From the NCBI RefSeq assembly GCF_900107155.1, contig NZ_FNOX01000003.1:434001-498000 (forward strand): a DNA stretch of 64,000 bases, written 5' to 3'. The stretch is from Pseudomonas salomonii (lineage in GTDB: Bacteria > Pseudomonadota > Gammaproteobacteria > Pseudomonadales > Pseudomonadaceae). The position numbers were made by a program, and so were the translations under genes. How positions within the stretch are numbered: the stretch's first letter is position 1; the number at the start of each line of letters is the position of its first letter. The notes below the pieces were generated by a model, which saw only the letters and a program-made list of their open reading frames with translations, was not told the origin of the DNA and made no database searches. Below, piece after piece: positions 1-8,266 of the stretch.

Positions 1-1538
1 TGCTCAAGGGGGATGGAGTCGATTTAGATGAAGGCTCCGACGCTGAGCTGAGGCGAACTGTGCGTCCTTTAGACGCGCTGATTCGCAACGCCGACGGGTT
101 GGACACGCCGGAGTCAATCGCCGAACTCTGGTTGCTGACCGCTACTGTCATAACCACAATCGACCAGTTGACCGCGCCACCGCCCCATGAGCGGGTACTT
201 CAAGCCAGTTGGGGCTCAGTCAGCAATGCAGTAGAGAAGATCGTCCAGTCGGAGCACTACAGCGAGATCCGACTGGGTCATCCGTCCTTAACCGCTCTCA
301 TCGCAATCTTGGATCGGATGGCAGTCAACCCCTTTCCCGAGGCACGAAATTCCAACGACTCCGGCCTCATGTCTTGGGGGAACTGGGATGTGCGCGTTTA
401 CGTCGCATCAAGCTATATGAGCTTGGCCGCCTTCAGTAGCTCAAACGCGGAGAGCTTACGAGACCAGCTTATCCGCGCTCTTGATGACCCCGCACCAGCC
501 GTTCGCCTTCAAGTTGTGCAGTCATTGAACACTCTGTGGGAAGTGGATCGCGATCACATGTGGAGGATGGCGGCGAAGGTTGCAGCGGAAGAGATTGATA
601 TCGGAGTGATAGGTTTCTTTATCGGTGGCCCTCTTTTCAGCCTTGCCGAAGTAGCACCTGAACGTTGTGAAGAATTCATAAGCGGGATTCTCGCTAGGCT
701 GCCCCACCGGCAGGAAGAGGAAAGCCGGCAGGGTGATTTCTATGAGGCGATCGCCAGCATGGCATCCCGTTTGTGGATAGTAGGTGGAAGAAACATTGCT
801 CATGGATGGATACTGAATTGGGTTCGGACGCTCGAAGACTCCGACGCTTTTTTGTGGCCATTGGTTTCGTGGCTTCGCGGCCCACTCTTTACCAGTTATC
901 AAAACGACGCTACTGACCGCGATAGCGAAATTCAGAGTCGGGCCCGAGAAGTATTGCGCGCCATCGTTGACTCGGCTGGCGATGCTTTGGGAGCAGCCAA
1001 GCTGGATCTGATGGATGATTGTAGTACCGAGCCGCAACGCATCGCTGCTGAGCGACAATACAAGGCCGGTCTTCGCTTGATGGAGCATAGTTGCAATCAG
1101 CTTTATTTCGGTTCTGGTGCATTCAAGAACGGAAAGACCGGCGGAAACGGTGCGGGTCTTGGCGATGAAGGAGTGATGCGCAACTTCCTGGCCGAATATG
1201 AAGGCATTCTTGATCGAATAGCCCTATCCGGCAACTCAGCTGTCGCTTATCACCTTGTCGAGCTATATGACCATCTTGCAGGTGCTTCGCCCGATCTGGT
1301 GTTCGACAAGGTCGCCGCGCTGGTGGTCGGGCCCGCCGCCAGTGACGGCTATCACTATGAAAGCCTGGCGCTCGATTCCGTCGTCCGCTTGGTACGTCGC
1401 TACCTCGCTGACTACCGGGCCGCATTTGATGATGTGAGTCGCCGCGCTCGTCTCGTGAGCGTCCTTGAACTGTTTTCCAGCGCGGGGTGGCCAGAAGCAC
1501 TCAAGTTGCTCTACGAGCTACCGGATTTGCTACGGTGA
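1..1538 (+). CDS. HEAT-like repeat protein, 5' end outside window
   Basis: The reading frame is open from the first bases of the window, so the visible roughly 510 residues are the C-terminal part of a longer protein. A GTG at 60 is only an internal candidate start. The chain looks alpha-helical, with HEAT-like stretches such as LIRALDDPAPAVRLQVVQSL near nucleotides 470-530. I see no catalytic motif in the visible part. The stop overlaps the GTG start of the next gene in a GTGA arrangement, which suggests translational coupling. Base composition is less GC-rich than the core genes after 3.3 kb. Function is not recognised; the context with a nuclease-like partner suggests a defence or mobile-element module, which is inference. 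Confidence 0.7.
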   Translation, partial: LKGDGVDLDEGSDAELRRTVRPLDALIRNADGLDTPESIAELWLLTATVITTIDQLTAPPPHERVLQASWGSVSNAVEKIVQSEHYSEIRLGHPSLTALIAILDRMAVNPFPEARNSNDSGLMSWGNWDVRVYVASSYMSLAAFSSSNAESLRDQLIRALDDPAPAVRLQVVQSLNTLWEVDRDHMWRMAAKVAAEEIDIGVIGFFIGGPLFSLAEVAPERCEEFISGILARLPHRQEEESRQGDFYEAIASMASRLWIVGGRNIAHGWILNWVRTLEDSDAFLWPLVSWLRGPLFTSYQNDATDRDSEIQSRAREVLRAIVDSAGDALGAAKLDLMDDCSTEPQRIAAERQYKAGLRLMEHSCNQLYFGSGAFKNGKTGGNGAGLGDEGVMRNFLAEYEGILDRIALSGNSAVAYHLVELYDHLAGASPDLVFDKVAALVVGPAASDGYHYESLALDSVVRLVRRYLADYRAAFDDVSRRARLVSVLELFSSAGWPEALKLLYELPDLLR

Positions 1539-3031
1539 AGTTGCTCGCAGAAACCGGCGCGTTCGCCGAGAAGCTACGTACGGGAATGCAGCAGTTTCGG
1601 CGAGAAGAGGCGTATCTCCGGAATCAGTACGCAACTGCCGAGAGCGTAGCGCCGGAGTCGATGCCTGCCTCCATGCTGGAGCGTCCGACGCGACGCTTCC
1701 TCATAGATCACTTCTTGCGGGCGCTTGACTGGAATCCGGATAACCCGGGACAAGTCATTGAAGAGGCAAGAGCATATAGCGCAAACAACGATCGTCTGTA
1801 TTTTGACTATTTAGGTGTATCGCCGACCGATAGAGCTCCGGTTTTAATCGTCGAGGCTAAAGGTTTTGATATCCCAAAACCTCGACGTGCGAGAGGTTCT
1901 GAGCTTGACGCGAAAAATATGGCGACACTCATCTGCGAAGCTCTGTTCGCACTCAAGGATAAGTCTCAAAGGGGATCAGGCATTATTGCGGAATGGGCGG
2001 AATACCTCAAAGACTTGCATAGCTATGTCTCTGCTCTGAACGAATTCGGTAGGAGAACACTTCGTAGGGTTGTGATTACCGCTGGAAATTGGGTCATCGT
2101 TTTTGAGGAGCCCATTGCTTGCTTCGTCACGCCTGGCCAACCGATCACAGAACGCGTGCATTGCTTTCCCAATGGTGACGAAATCCTACTGCGTCATGTA
2201 GAACTATTTGAGATGCTGCACCGGAGCCGGCTGGTTGATACGCTCCCACTCGCATTAGATGTGCCGGAGGCACTCGAATTTCTGCCTCCAGACAAGATTG
2301 GAGACTGCTACCGAGCGGTCATGGTGGCAACATCGGCGACAACAGGCGCAGAGCGCAAGAAGTATCCAACACGCTCCGTCTATCCGGCTATGCTAGTCAA
2401 GAGCAGCAATAGGTGGTTCGCGATCCTGGACTTGGACCGCTGGGCAGAAGAACCCAAAGGAAGTGAGCGAATTGAGGATTTCCTTACAACTCTTGAGCAG
2501 GCAGGGAACGATCTTGAGAAGCGCCTCAGAGCCAGGCTGGGCCTTCCCCTTATACCGAGGTCTTTAGATCAGTTTCCCGGCTTCCCACAAGCACAAGTCC
2601 GCCAACACAGTAGCGCTGAGATCCCCCCACTTCCCGGCTCAACTGCTGCCCGAATAGTCATCGGAGGGAGAAGAACATTCGTAATACACTCCGGTGAACC
2701 TGGAGCACCTTCGGAGTACGTCGTAGTTACAGGTACCTCTTGGTTTTACAAGAGTGATCGGGCAACCACGCCTAGCATGTGCAATTTCCACTATTGGAAG
2801 GCGGCGCGGAACGCAGGTGTCGCGAAGGGAGATTTGCAATCGACCTGCTTGATCGCTTCCTTCACGGAGGACGGGCAGGACAGGCACTGCTCGCACGGTG
2901 ACTTGCGGAGCATTCGTGCTCAGCGCTGTCATGTACTGCCGCTGGAGACCCACATGTGCTGCCATTCGTGCTCCTTCATCCGAATTTGTTGGGATTCCGA
3001 CCGTGACCTACTCCCATGCCCTATCGCTTAA
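1535..3031 (+). CDS. PD-(D/E)XK nuclease-like protein with Cys/His-rich C-terminus
   Basis: This is a 498-residue protein if read from the GTG at 1535, which overlaps the upstream stop. An upstream GTG at 1487 is possible but less attractive. Near the N-terminus, Asp91 in LYFDYLG is followed by Glu107-x-Lys109 in LIVEAKG. That is the D...E-x-K spacing of restriction-like PD-(D/E)XK folds and of the N-terminal domain of type I restriction R subunits. The middle is unassigned. The last 60 residues hold clustered Cys and His (HCSH, RCH, CCHSC), which could bind zinc. No helicase motifs are visible, so this is not a full HsdR. It probably works with the HEAT-like protein upstream. The fold assignment is by eye only. 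Confidence 0.6.
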   Translation: MKLLAETGAFAEKLRTGMQQFRREEAYLRNQYATAESVAPESMPASMLERPTRRFLIDHFLRALDWNPDNPGQVIEEARAYSANNDRLYFDYLGVSPTDRAPVLIVEAKGFDIPKPRRARGSELDAKNMATLICEALFALKDKSQRGSGIIAEWAEYLKDLHSYVSALNEFGRRTLRRVVITAGNWVIVFEEPIACFVTPGQPITERVHCFPNGDEILLRHVELFEMLHRSRLVDTLPLALDVPEALEFLPPDKIGDCYRAVMVATSATTGAERKKYPTRSVYPAMLVKSSNRWFAILDLDRWAEEPKGSERIEDFLTTLEQAGNDLEKRLRARLGLPLIPRSLDQFPGFPQAQVRQHSSAEIPPLPGSTAARIVIGGRRTFVIHSGEPGAPSEYVVVTGTSWFYKSDRATTPSMCNFHYWKAARNAGVAKGDLQSTCLIASFTEDGQDRHCSHGDLRSIRAQRCHVLPLETHMCCHSCSFIRICWDSDRDLLPCPIA

Positions 3032-3146
3032 AAACGTTTGTCTTCTCTAGATCTTAGCGGCCACTTCTGTGGCAGCATCGGCAAAAGTGTTGCAGTTGCC
3101 AATCGACGCAAGAAGAAGCCACAAAGGGCGTTGCAGGTGATGTATT

Positions 3147-3170
3147 TTACGTAGAATCATTACGTAGAAT
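3147..3170. repeat. tandem 13-bp direct repeat
   Basis: TTACGTAGAAT occurs at 3147-3157 and again at 3160-3170, in phase at 13 bp. It lies between the nuclease-like gene and the tRNA-Ser terminator, at the presumed edge of the accessory region. It may be a protein-binding site or chance. Confidence 0.5.
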
Positions 3171-3181
3171 TCTGAAATGCA

Positions 3182-3214
3182 AAAAGCCCCGAGACCTTGA
3201 TCTACGGGGCTTTT
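3182..3214 (-). terminator. terminator downstream of tRNA-Ser
   Basis: Arms AAAAGCCCCG (3182-3191) and CGGGGCTTTT (3205-3214) form a strong stem that ends in a U-run when read on the minus strand. It follows the 3' end of tRNA-Ser. The A/T flanks make it potentially bidirectional. Confidence 0.8.
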
Positions 3215-3221
3215 CTAAGTA

Positions 3222-3311
3222 TGGCGGAGAGATAGGGATTCGAACCCTAGGTACCGGTGAAGGTACAACGGATTTCGAATCCGTCCCATTCGGCCACTCT
3301 GGCATCTCTCC
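3222..3311 (-). tRNA. tRNA-Ser (anticodon CGA)
   Basis: On the minus strand the 90-nt sequence begins GGAGAGATGCCAGAGTGG and ends with TCTCTCC, a discriminator G and an encoded CCA. The acceptor GGAGAGA pairs with TCTCTCC. The anticodon loop is TTCGAAA within the stem ACGGA/TCCGT, giving anticodon CGA for UCG codons. The long variable arm is typical of tRNA-Ser. The GGTTCGAATCC T-loop is intact. Accessory genes start on its 3' side, the usual integration side. Confidence 0.96.
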
Positions 3312-3394
3312 AACGGCGCGCATCATAACAGTGTGTTTCGCGAAAGCAAACCAAAAAAGTGATTTTTTTCCGTGCTATCAGATGCTTGCGTCGA

Positions 3395-4108
3395 TTACAG
3401 CGGTACGCCGAGACGATTGGCGACTTCTTCGTAGGCTTCGATGACGTCACCGAGGCCTTGGCGGAAGCGGTCTTTGTCCATCTTCTTCTTGGTGGCTTTG
3501 TCCCACAGGCGGCAGCCGTCCGGGCTGAATTCGTCGCCCAGGACGATGGTGCCGTCGTGGAACACGCCGAATTCGAGTTTAAAGTCGACCAGCAACAGGC
3601 CTGCGTCGTCGAACAGTTTGCTCAGCACGTCGTTGACCTTGAGGGACAACTCCTTCATGCGTACCAGTTGCTCAGCGGTGCCCCAGCCGAATGCCACTAC
3701 GTGGGATTCGTTGATGAACGGGTCGCCCTTGGCGTCGTCCTTCAGGAACAGCTCGAACGTGTAAGGATTGAGCTTGAGGCCCTCTTCCACGCCCAGGCGC
3801 TTGACCAGGCTGCCGGCGGCGTAGTTACGCACGACGCATTCGACCGGGATCATGTCGAGCTTCTTGACCAGGCACTCGTTGTCGCCCAGCAGTTTGTCGA
3901 ATTGGGTCGGAACGCCGGCCGCTTCGAGCTTTTGCATGATGAAGGCGTTGAACTTGTTGTTCACCATGCCCTTGCGATCGAGCTGTTCGATGCGCTTGCC
4001 GTCGAACGCCGAGGTGTCGTTGCGAAACAGCAGGATCAGGCGGTTGGCGTCGTCGGTCTTGTATACCGACTTGGCTTTGCCGCGGTAGAGTTCTTCACGT
4101 TTTTCCAT
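3395..4108 (-). CDS. purC: SAICAR synthetase (phosphoribosylaminoimidazole-succinocarboxamide synthase)
   Basis: A 237-residue cytosolic enzyme of purine biosynthesis. It ligates aspartate to CAIR using ATP to give SAICAR. The N-terminus [16 protein letters not shown], the segment [10 protein letters not shown] and the central [15 protein letters not shown] region are characteristic, and the length equals that of bacterial PurC. It is the last protein gene of a minus-strand run dapA-bamC-MBL-purC, 27 bases after the MBL stop. The start has an AGCGGAGCC-type leader. A long antisense open frame across it is a shadow. Confidence 0.97.
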   Translation of the reverse strand: MEKREELYRGKAKSVYKTDDANRLILLFRNDTSAFDGKRIEQLDRKGMVNNKFNAFIMQKLEAAGVPTQFDKLLGDNECLVKKLDMIPVECVVRNYAAGSLVKRLGVEEGLKLNPYTFELFLKDDAKGDPFINESHVVAFGWGTAEQLVRMKELSLKVNDVLSKLFDDAGLLLVDFKLEFGVFHDGTIVLGDEFSPDGCRLWDKATKKKMDKDRFRQGLGDVIEAYEEVANRLGVPL

Positions 4109-4135
4109 GATGGGCTCCGCTTGCTAAATGGTGGG

Positions 4136-4894
4136 CTAGGCGATGTGTCGCCAGTCGAGCCCTGAATCTTGATCGGCCAGTTGCAGCCAGTCCGGGTCGC
4201 ACCCGAGGGTGTCGACAAAACATTGCCGCGCAAGCGCAGGCAGGTTGTTCTTGCTGCTCAGGTGGGCCAGGACCAGGTGTTGCAAGTCTTGCCAGCCCAA
4301 CTCATACACCAGGTACGCCGCCTGGTGGTTGTTCAAATGTCCCAGCTCGCCGCCTACCCGCTGCTTGAGAAAGTAGGGGTAATGCCCTCGTGCCAGCAGG
4401 TCGCGGCAGTGGTTGGACTCGATCATCAAGGCATCGAGGTCACGGTAACCGCCCAGCACCTTGGAACAGTAGGAGCCCAGATCGGTGAGCACGCCGAAAC
4501 GCCGCTGACCGCCACTGAATACATACTGCGTAGGCTCCTGGGCGTCATGCGCTACGGCAACTACGTCGATGCTCAACGCACCGACCTGCAGCGTCTCGCC
4601 ACCGGCCAGGAAACCGGCGGGTTCTATGGGTTTGCGCATCCCGCGCAAGGTGCCGCGACTCAGGTACACCGGAAGATTGTAGCGCCGAGACAGCAAACCC
4701 ACGCCATGCACGTGGTCGGCATGTTCGTGGGTCACCACAATTGCGCTCAGCTGCGAGGGGTGAACCCCCAGGCGTAGCAGGCGCCGCTCGGTTTCTTTTA
4801 ACGAGAAACCACAATCCACCAGCACATACGTGTCGTCATGTGCGACCAGCGTGCCGTTCCCTTGGCTACCGCTGCCGAGAACGGCAAAACGCAT
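4136..4894 (-). CDS. MBL-fold metallohydrolase (YycJ-like)
   Basis: A 252-residue metallo-beta-lactamase-fold protein. The metal-binding signature THEHADH sits at residues 55-61 (His56, His58, Asp60, His61), after the N-terminal strand MRFAVLGSGSQGN and VDCGFSLKETERRL. This subgroup is often annotated as YycJ or as a beta-lactamase-domain phosphodiesterase, and the natural substrate is not known to me. No signal peptide is visible, so it is cytosolic. The start is 4 bases from the bamC stop, and it is very probably co-transcribed with bamC and purC. Confidence 0.85.
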   Translation of the reverse strand: MRFAVLGSGSQGNGTLVAHDDTYVLVDCGFSLKETERRLLRLGVHPSQLSAIVVTHEHADHVHGVGLLSRRYNLPVYLSRGTLRGMRKPIEPAGFLAGGETLQVGALSIDVVAVAHDAQEPTQYVFSGGQRRFGVLTDLGSYCSKVLGGYRDLDALMIESNHCRDLLARGHYPYFLKQRVGGELGHLNNHQAAYLVYELGWQDLQHLVLAHLSSKNNLPALARQCFVDTLGCDPDWLQLADQDSGLDWRHIA

Positions 4895-4898
4895 CGGA

Positions 4899-6014
4899 TC
4901 AGCCCAGGTTGTCCTGAATCACGCCCAACACTTTGCGCGCTGTTTCAGCCGGCGCAACGGTGTTGATGTTCTTCTCGACGGTCACTTGTACGCTCTCGCC
5001 CACCTTGCTCAAACGAACCTGGTAGCGCTCGGCACGGGTTTCGATCTCTTCCTTGGTCGGCTTGCTGCCGAACAATTTGCCAAAGAAACCTGGTTCGTCG
5101 TCTTTCTTCTCGGCCTTTTCCGCTACGTTGATGTAGTACAGGCCCAGGCTGCGGTTGATGTCTTCAACGCGCCATGGACCTTGCTCCAACGCGCGGCCAA
5201 CACTGGCCCAGGCACGGTCGAGGTCTTCACCCAGGGTGAGCACCACGTTGCCGCTGCCGTCTTCGGTGAGGCTGACGCGGTTAGGCGTGTCGAAGTTACC
5301 GGCGGCGAGCAGGGAAACCGAACCGCCCTTCTCGGAGATACGGCTCATGCTGGCCAGCATCTCGTCGACCAACGCGGCGTCTACACCCATGTTGACCGAG
5401 CGCGGGGTGAAGTCGACGTTGGCAGTGCTGCCGGCAGGACGCTCGGCGCTGACCACGTAGACTTCACTGGTATTACGCTGCACGCCTGGCTCGATGCGCA
5501 CACGCACACGGGCTTCGCTGTCGGGCGCTACACCGCTCGCCTGCAGGCGCTTGGCCATGCTGGCGGACAGTTCGCTGCCGTGTTGCCAGGCCGTGGTGAA
5601 CTCACCGGTCTGCGGGCGTTGTTGATCAATGCTGAAACCGTTGTCCTGGAAGAACTGCACCGCCACCGGCCAGACTTCAGCCGGAGGGCGCTGAGCCATG
5701 ATCCAGCGGTTGTCGCCGCTCTTTTGCAGGCTGTAGTCGCTGGCGTCCGCCACGGCCGAGATCGGCTGCGGGCGTGGCACCACGTACTCACCCTTGGTGG
5801 TGTCGTCGGCGACGTTGCGCGGAATTGGCAGCAACGGGTCAAGGCGCTTGGCGACGTTGACGTCCGGCGGCAATTGCATCGGTTTGGTTGCTTGTGCTTC
5901 CAGGTAATCGCTGCCGCGGTCACGGAAGTAACCTTCCGGGCCCCATACCCAACCGCAGCCACTGGTGCTGGAGATAATCAAGGCAAGTGCGGAAAGTCCG
6001 GCCAATCGCTTCAT
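4899..6014 (-). CDS. bamC: outer-membrane assembly lipoprotein BamC
   Basis: A 371-residue lipoprotein subunit of the BAM complex, which folds beta-barrel proteins into the outer membrane. The signal peptide MKRLAGLSALALIISSTSGC has its lipobox Cys at residue 20. An unstructured stretch rich in Pro and basic residues follows, with LPPDVNVAKRLDPLLPIP, then two helix-grip-type domains. The C-terminus EKNINTVAPAETARKVLGVI is typical of the second domain. It is longer than E. coli BamC (about 344 residues), as usual in Pseudomonas. It lies 17 bases downstream of dapA, the same order as in many gammaproteobacteria. Confidence 0.94.
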   Translation of the reverse strand: MKRLAGLSALALIISSTSGCGWVWGPEGYFRDRGSDYLEAQATKPMQLPPDVNVAKRLDPLLPIPRNVADDTTKGEYVVPRPQPISAVADASDYSLQKSGDNRWIMAQRPPAEVWPVAVQFFQDNGFSIDQQRPQTGEFTTAWQHGSELSASMAKRLQASGVAPDSEARVRVRIEPGVQRNTSEVYVVSAERPAGSTANVDFTPRSVNMGVDAALVDEMLASMSRISEKGGSVSLLAAGNFDTPNRVSLTEDGSGNVVLTLGEDLDRAWASVGRALEQGPWRVEDINRSLGLYYINVAEKAEKKDDEPGFFGKLFGSKPTKEEIETRAERYQVRLSKVGESVQVTVEKNINTVAPAETARKVLGVIQDNLG

Positions 6015-6031
6015 GCGTAGTGCTTCCTCAA

Positions 6032-6910
6032 TTAAACCAGGACGCCGGACTGGCGCAGGGCCTGTCGCAGCGGTTCGTGACAGGCTTCGCTGAGCCGGGT
6101 GAGCGGCAGACGGATACCGTCCGGCATCAAGCCCATCTCAAACAGCGCCCATTTCACGGGGATAGGGTTGGATTCGATAAACAGTGTTTTGTTGAGCGGC
6201 ATCAGTTGCTCGTGGATCGCACGGGCTTTTACGGCGTCACCGGCGATGGCGGCAGCACACATGTCGCTCATGGCGCGCGGCGCGACGTTGGCGGTCACCG
6301 AGATGTTGCCTTTGCCACCCAGCAGGATCAGCTCAACCGCCGTGGCGTCGTCACCGGAATACACCAGGAAGTCGCTGCTCACGCCGGCCAGGATGTCCTT
6401 GGCACGCTGCAGGTCGCCGGTGGCTTCCTTGATGCCGATGATGTTCGGCACGGTGGACAGGCGAATTACGGTCTCGGCCTTCATGTCGCAGGCCGTGCGG
6501 CCAGGAACGTTGTAGAGGATCTGCGGGATGTCGACGGCTTCGGCAATGGCCTTGAAATGCTGGTACAAGCCTTCCTGGGTCGGCTTGTTGTAGTACGGGG
6601 TTACCAGCAGGCAGGCATCGGCGCCGGCTTTCTTGGCGTTCCTGGTCAGCTCGATCGCTTCACGGGTCGAGTTGGCGCCTGTGCCGGCGATTACGGCAAT
6701 GCGGCCCGCCACGCGCTTGACCACGAATTCGATGACCTGGATGTGTTCTTCCACGTCAAGGGTGGCCGATTCACCTGTGGTGCCGACCGCCACGATGGCG
6801 TTGGTGCCTTCTTGCAGGTGGAAGTCCACCAGTTTGCCAAGGCTGTCCCAGTCGAGATGACCTTGTGCATCCATGGGTGTGACCAGTGCCACCATACTGC
6901 CCGCAATCAT
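6032..6910 (-). CDS. dapA: 4-hydroxy-tetrahydrodipicolinate synthase
   Basis: A 292-residue enzyme that condenses pyruvate and aspartate semialdehyde, the first committed step to diaminopimelate and lysine. The ATG at 6910 is chosen because it has an AGGAG Shine-Dalgarno and starts the conserved MIAGSMVALVTPM; the frame stays open 60 codons upstream without conserved sequence. Lys161 in IIGIKEATGD is the Schiff-base lysine. Tyr133 in ILYNVPGRT and Thr44-Thr45 in GTTGES complete the active site. It heads the run with bamC, the MBL protein and purC. Confidence 0.97.
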   Translation of the reverse strand: MIAGSMVALVTPMDAQGHLDWDSLGKLVDFHLQEGTNAIVAVGTTGESATLDVEEHIQVIEFVVKRVAGRIAVIAGTGANSTREAIELTRNAKKAGADACLLVTPYYNKPTQEGLYQHFKAIAEAVDIPQILYNVPGRTACDMKAETVIRLSTVPNIIGIKEATGDLQRAKDILAGVSSDFLVYSGDDATAVELILLGGKGNISVTANVAPRAMSDMCAAAIAGDAVKARAIHEQLMPLNKTLFIESNPIPVKWALFEMGLMPDGIRLPLTRLSEACHEPLRQALRQSGVLV

Positions 6911-7183
6911 GCAACCGCTCCTGCCGGAAAAAGAGAGCCGTAATGGTACTGGCGCCAAGATGCTTGTACAAGCGAAGTACCGCCTGAGGATGCGTTCTGG
7001 GGCAACTAAACGACGGGCAATGCCATCATTGGGCCAAAGCGCGGCTTGAAGCACGCTGAAATCAGACCGATCGCGTAATGAAAACGCCACCTCCTAGCCC
7101 TTGGCGATGGTTTTCGCTACCCTTCATCCTTTGATCGATACGGCCCACACGGTATCGACCGCTCATCGCTTTAGGAAGGCTGC

Positions 7184-7744
7184 ATGTCCACCCCCACAGT
7201 TCGCGAACAATTCCTTGTTATCAGTGCCCTCGGCGCCAACCCCATGGAGCTGACCAACGTCCTGTGCCGCGCCAGCCATGAGAACCGCTGCGCCGTCGTG
7301 ACCTCGCGCCTCACCCGCCACGGCGAGTGCAGCGCGTTGGTGCTGCAGATCTCCGGCAGCTGGGACGCCCTGGCGCGCCTCGAAACCGGCCTGCCGGGCT
7401 TGGCCAAGAAGCACAACTTCACCGTCAACGTGGTGCGCAGCGCCGCCCTGGAAAACCGCCCGCAGGCCCTGCCTTACGTGGCGTATGTCAGCTCGGCCTA
7501 CCGCTCGGACATCGTCAATGAGCTGTGCCAGTTTTTCATCGACCACAACGTAGAGCTGGAAAACCTCACCTGCGACACCTACCAGGCCCCGCAAACCGGC
7601 GGCACCATGCTCAACGCCACGTTCACCGTGACCTTGCCGGCCGGCGTGCAGATCAGTTGGCTGCGTGACCAGTTCCTGGATTTCGCCGATGCCCTGAACC
7701 TCGACGCTCTGATCGAGCCATGGCGCCCACAGAACCCAATATAA
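7184..7744 (+). CDS. gcvR: glycine cleavage system regulator, ACT-domain protein
   Basis: A 186-residue protein of the GcvR type with two tandem ACT domains. The first begins REQFLVISALGANPMELTN and the second LPYVAYVSSAYRSDIVNELC. In enterobacteria GcvR antagonises the activator GcvA; no gcvA is visible here, so the target is inferred from family. AGGAAGG precedes the ATG. The gene is divergent from dapA and 10 bases upstream of bcp, a gcvR-bcp order common in gammaproteobacteria. Confidence 0.88.
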   Translation: MSTPTVREQFLVISALGANPMELTNVLCRASHENRCAVVTSRLTRHGECSALVLQISGSWDALARLETGLPGLAKKHNFTVNVVRSAALENRPQALPYVAYVSSAYRSDIVNELCQFFIDHNVELENLTCDTYQAPQTGGTMLNATFTVTLPAGVQISWLRDQFLDFADALNLDALIEPWRPQNPI

Positions 7745-7754
7745 GGAAGTACCT

Positions 7755-8228
7755 ATGCCGGTAGCCATCGACAAACCCGTGGCCGATTTCGAAGCCCAGG
7801 CCACCAGCGGCCAGACGTTCAGCCTGGCAGCCCTCAAGGGCAAACAAGTGGTGATCTACTTCTACCCGAAGGACAGCACCCCGGGTTGCACAACCGAAGG
7901 CCAGGGTTTTCGTGACCACTACGCCGCGTTCAAGGCCGCCAACACCGAAGTGTTTGGCCTGTCGCGAGACAGCGTGAAGTCCCACGAGAACTTCAAGGCC
8001 AAGCAGGAATTCCCCTTCGAGCTGATCAGCGACAAGGATGAAGCGGTTTGCCAGCTGTTTGATGTGATCAAGCTGAAGAAGCTGTACGGCAAGGAATACC
8101 TGGGCGTGGACCGCAGCACGTTCCTGATCGACAAGGATGGCGTGCTGCGTCAGGAATGGCGTGGTGTGAAAGTGCCGGGCCATGTGGATGCGGTGCTGAC
8201 GGCGGCGCAGGCATTGAATAAGGTTTGA
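7755..8228 (+). CDS. bcp: thioredoxin-dependent thiol peroxidase (Bcp/PrxQ)
   Basis: A 157-residue AhpC/TSA-family peroxidase that reduces H2O2 and organic peroxides in the cytosol. The peroxidatic cysteine is Cys45 in STPGCTTEG. In E. coli Bcp a resolving cysteine sits five residues later; here that position is Gln50, so this enzyme would work as a one-Cys type or use another partner. It is probably transcribed with gcvR. Confidence 0.93.
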   Translation: MPVAIDKPVADFEAQATSGQTFSLAALKGKQVVIYFYPKDSTPGCTTEGQGFRDHYAAFKAANTEVFGLSRDSVKSHENFKAKQEFPFELISDKDEAVCQLFDVIKLKKLYGKEYLGVDRSTFLIDKDGVLRQEWRGVKVPGHVDAVLTAAQALNKV

Positions 8229-8235
8229 AGCATAA

Positions 8236-8262
8236 TTGGGGCGAACCTTTAGTTCGCCCCAA
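8236..8262. terminator. hairpin between convergent genes
   Basis: TTGGGGCGAAC (8236-8246) and GTTCGCCCCAA (8252-8262) form an 11-bp perfect stem with a CTTTA loop. It lacks a long T-run but sits exactly between bcp and the convergent permease gene, so a shared terminator is the best reading. Confidence 0.6.
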
Positions 8263-8266
8263 GCGT

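Noticed and set aside
1535..3031. Frameshift near 2830 that would give a different C-terminus
   Set aside because: Another frame gives a short Leu/Arg-rich end, but the annotated frame keeps a plausible Cys/His cluster; sequence alone cannot decide, so the unbroken frame is kept.
3359..4165. 268-codon open frame opposite purC
   Set aside because: It mirrors the well-conserved purC on the other strand, has no Shine-Dalgarno and a composition typical of antisense frames in GC-rich DNA.
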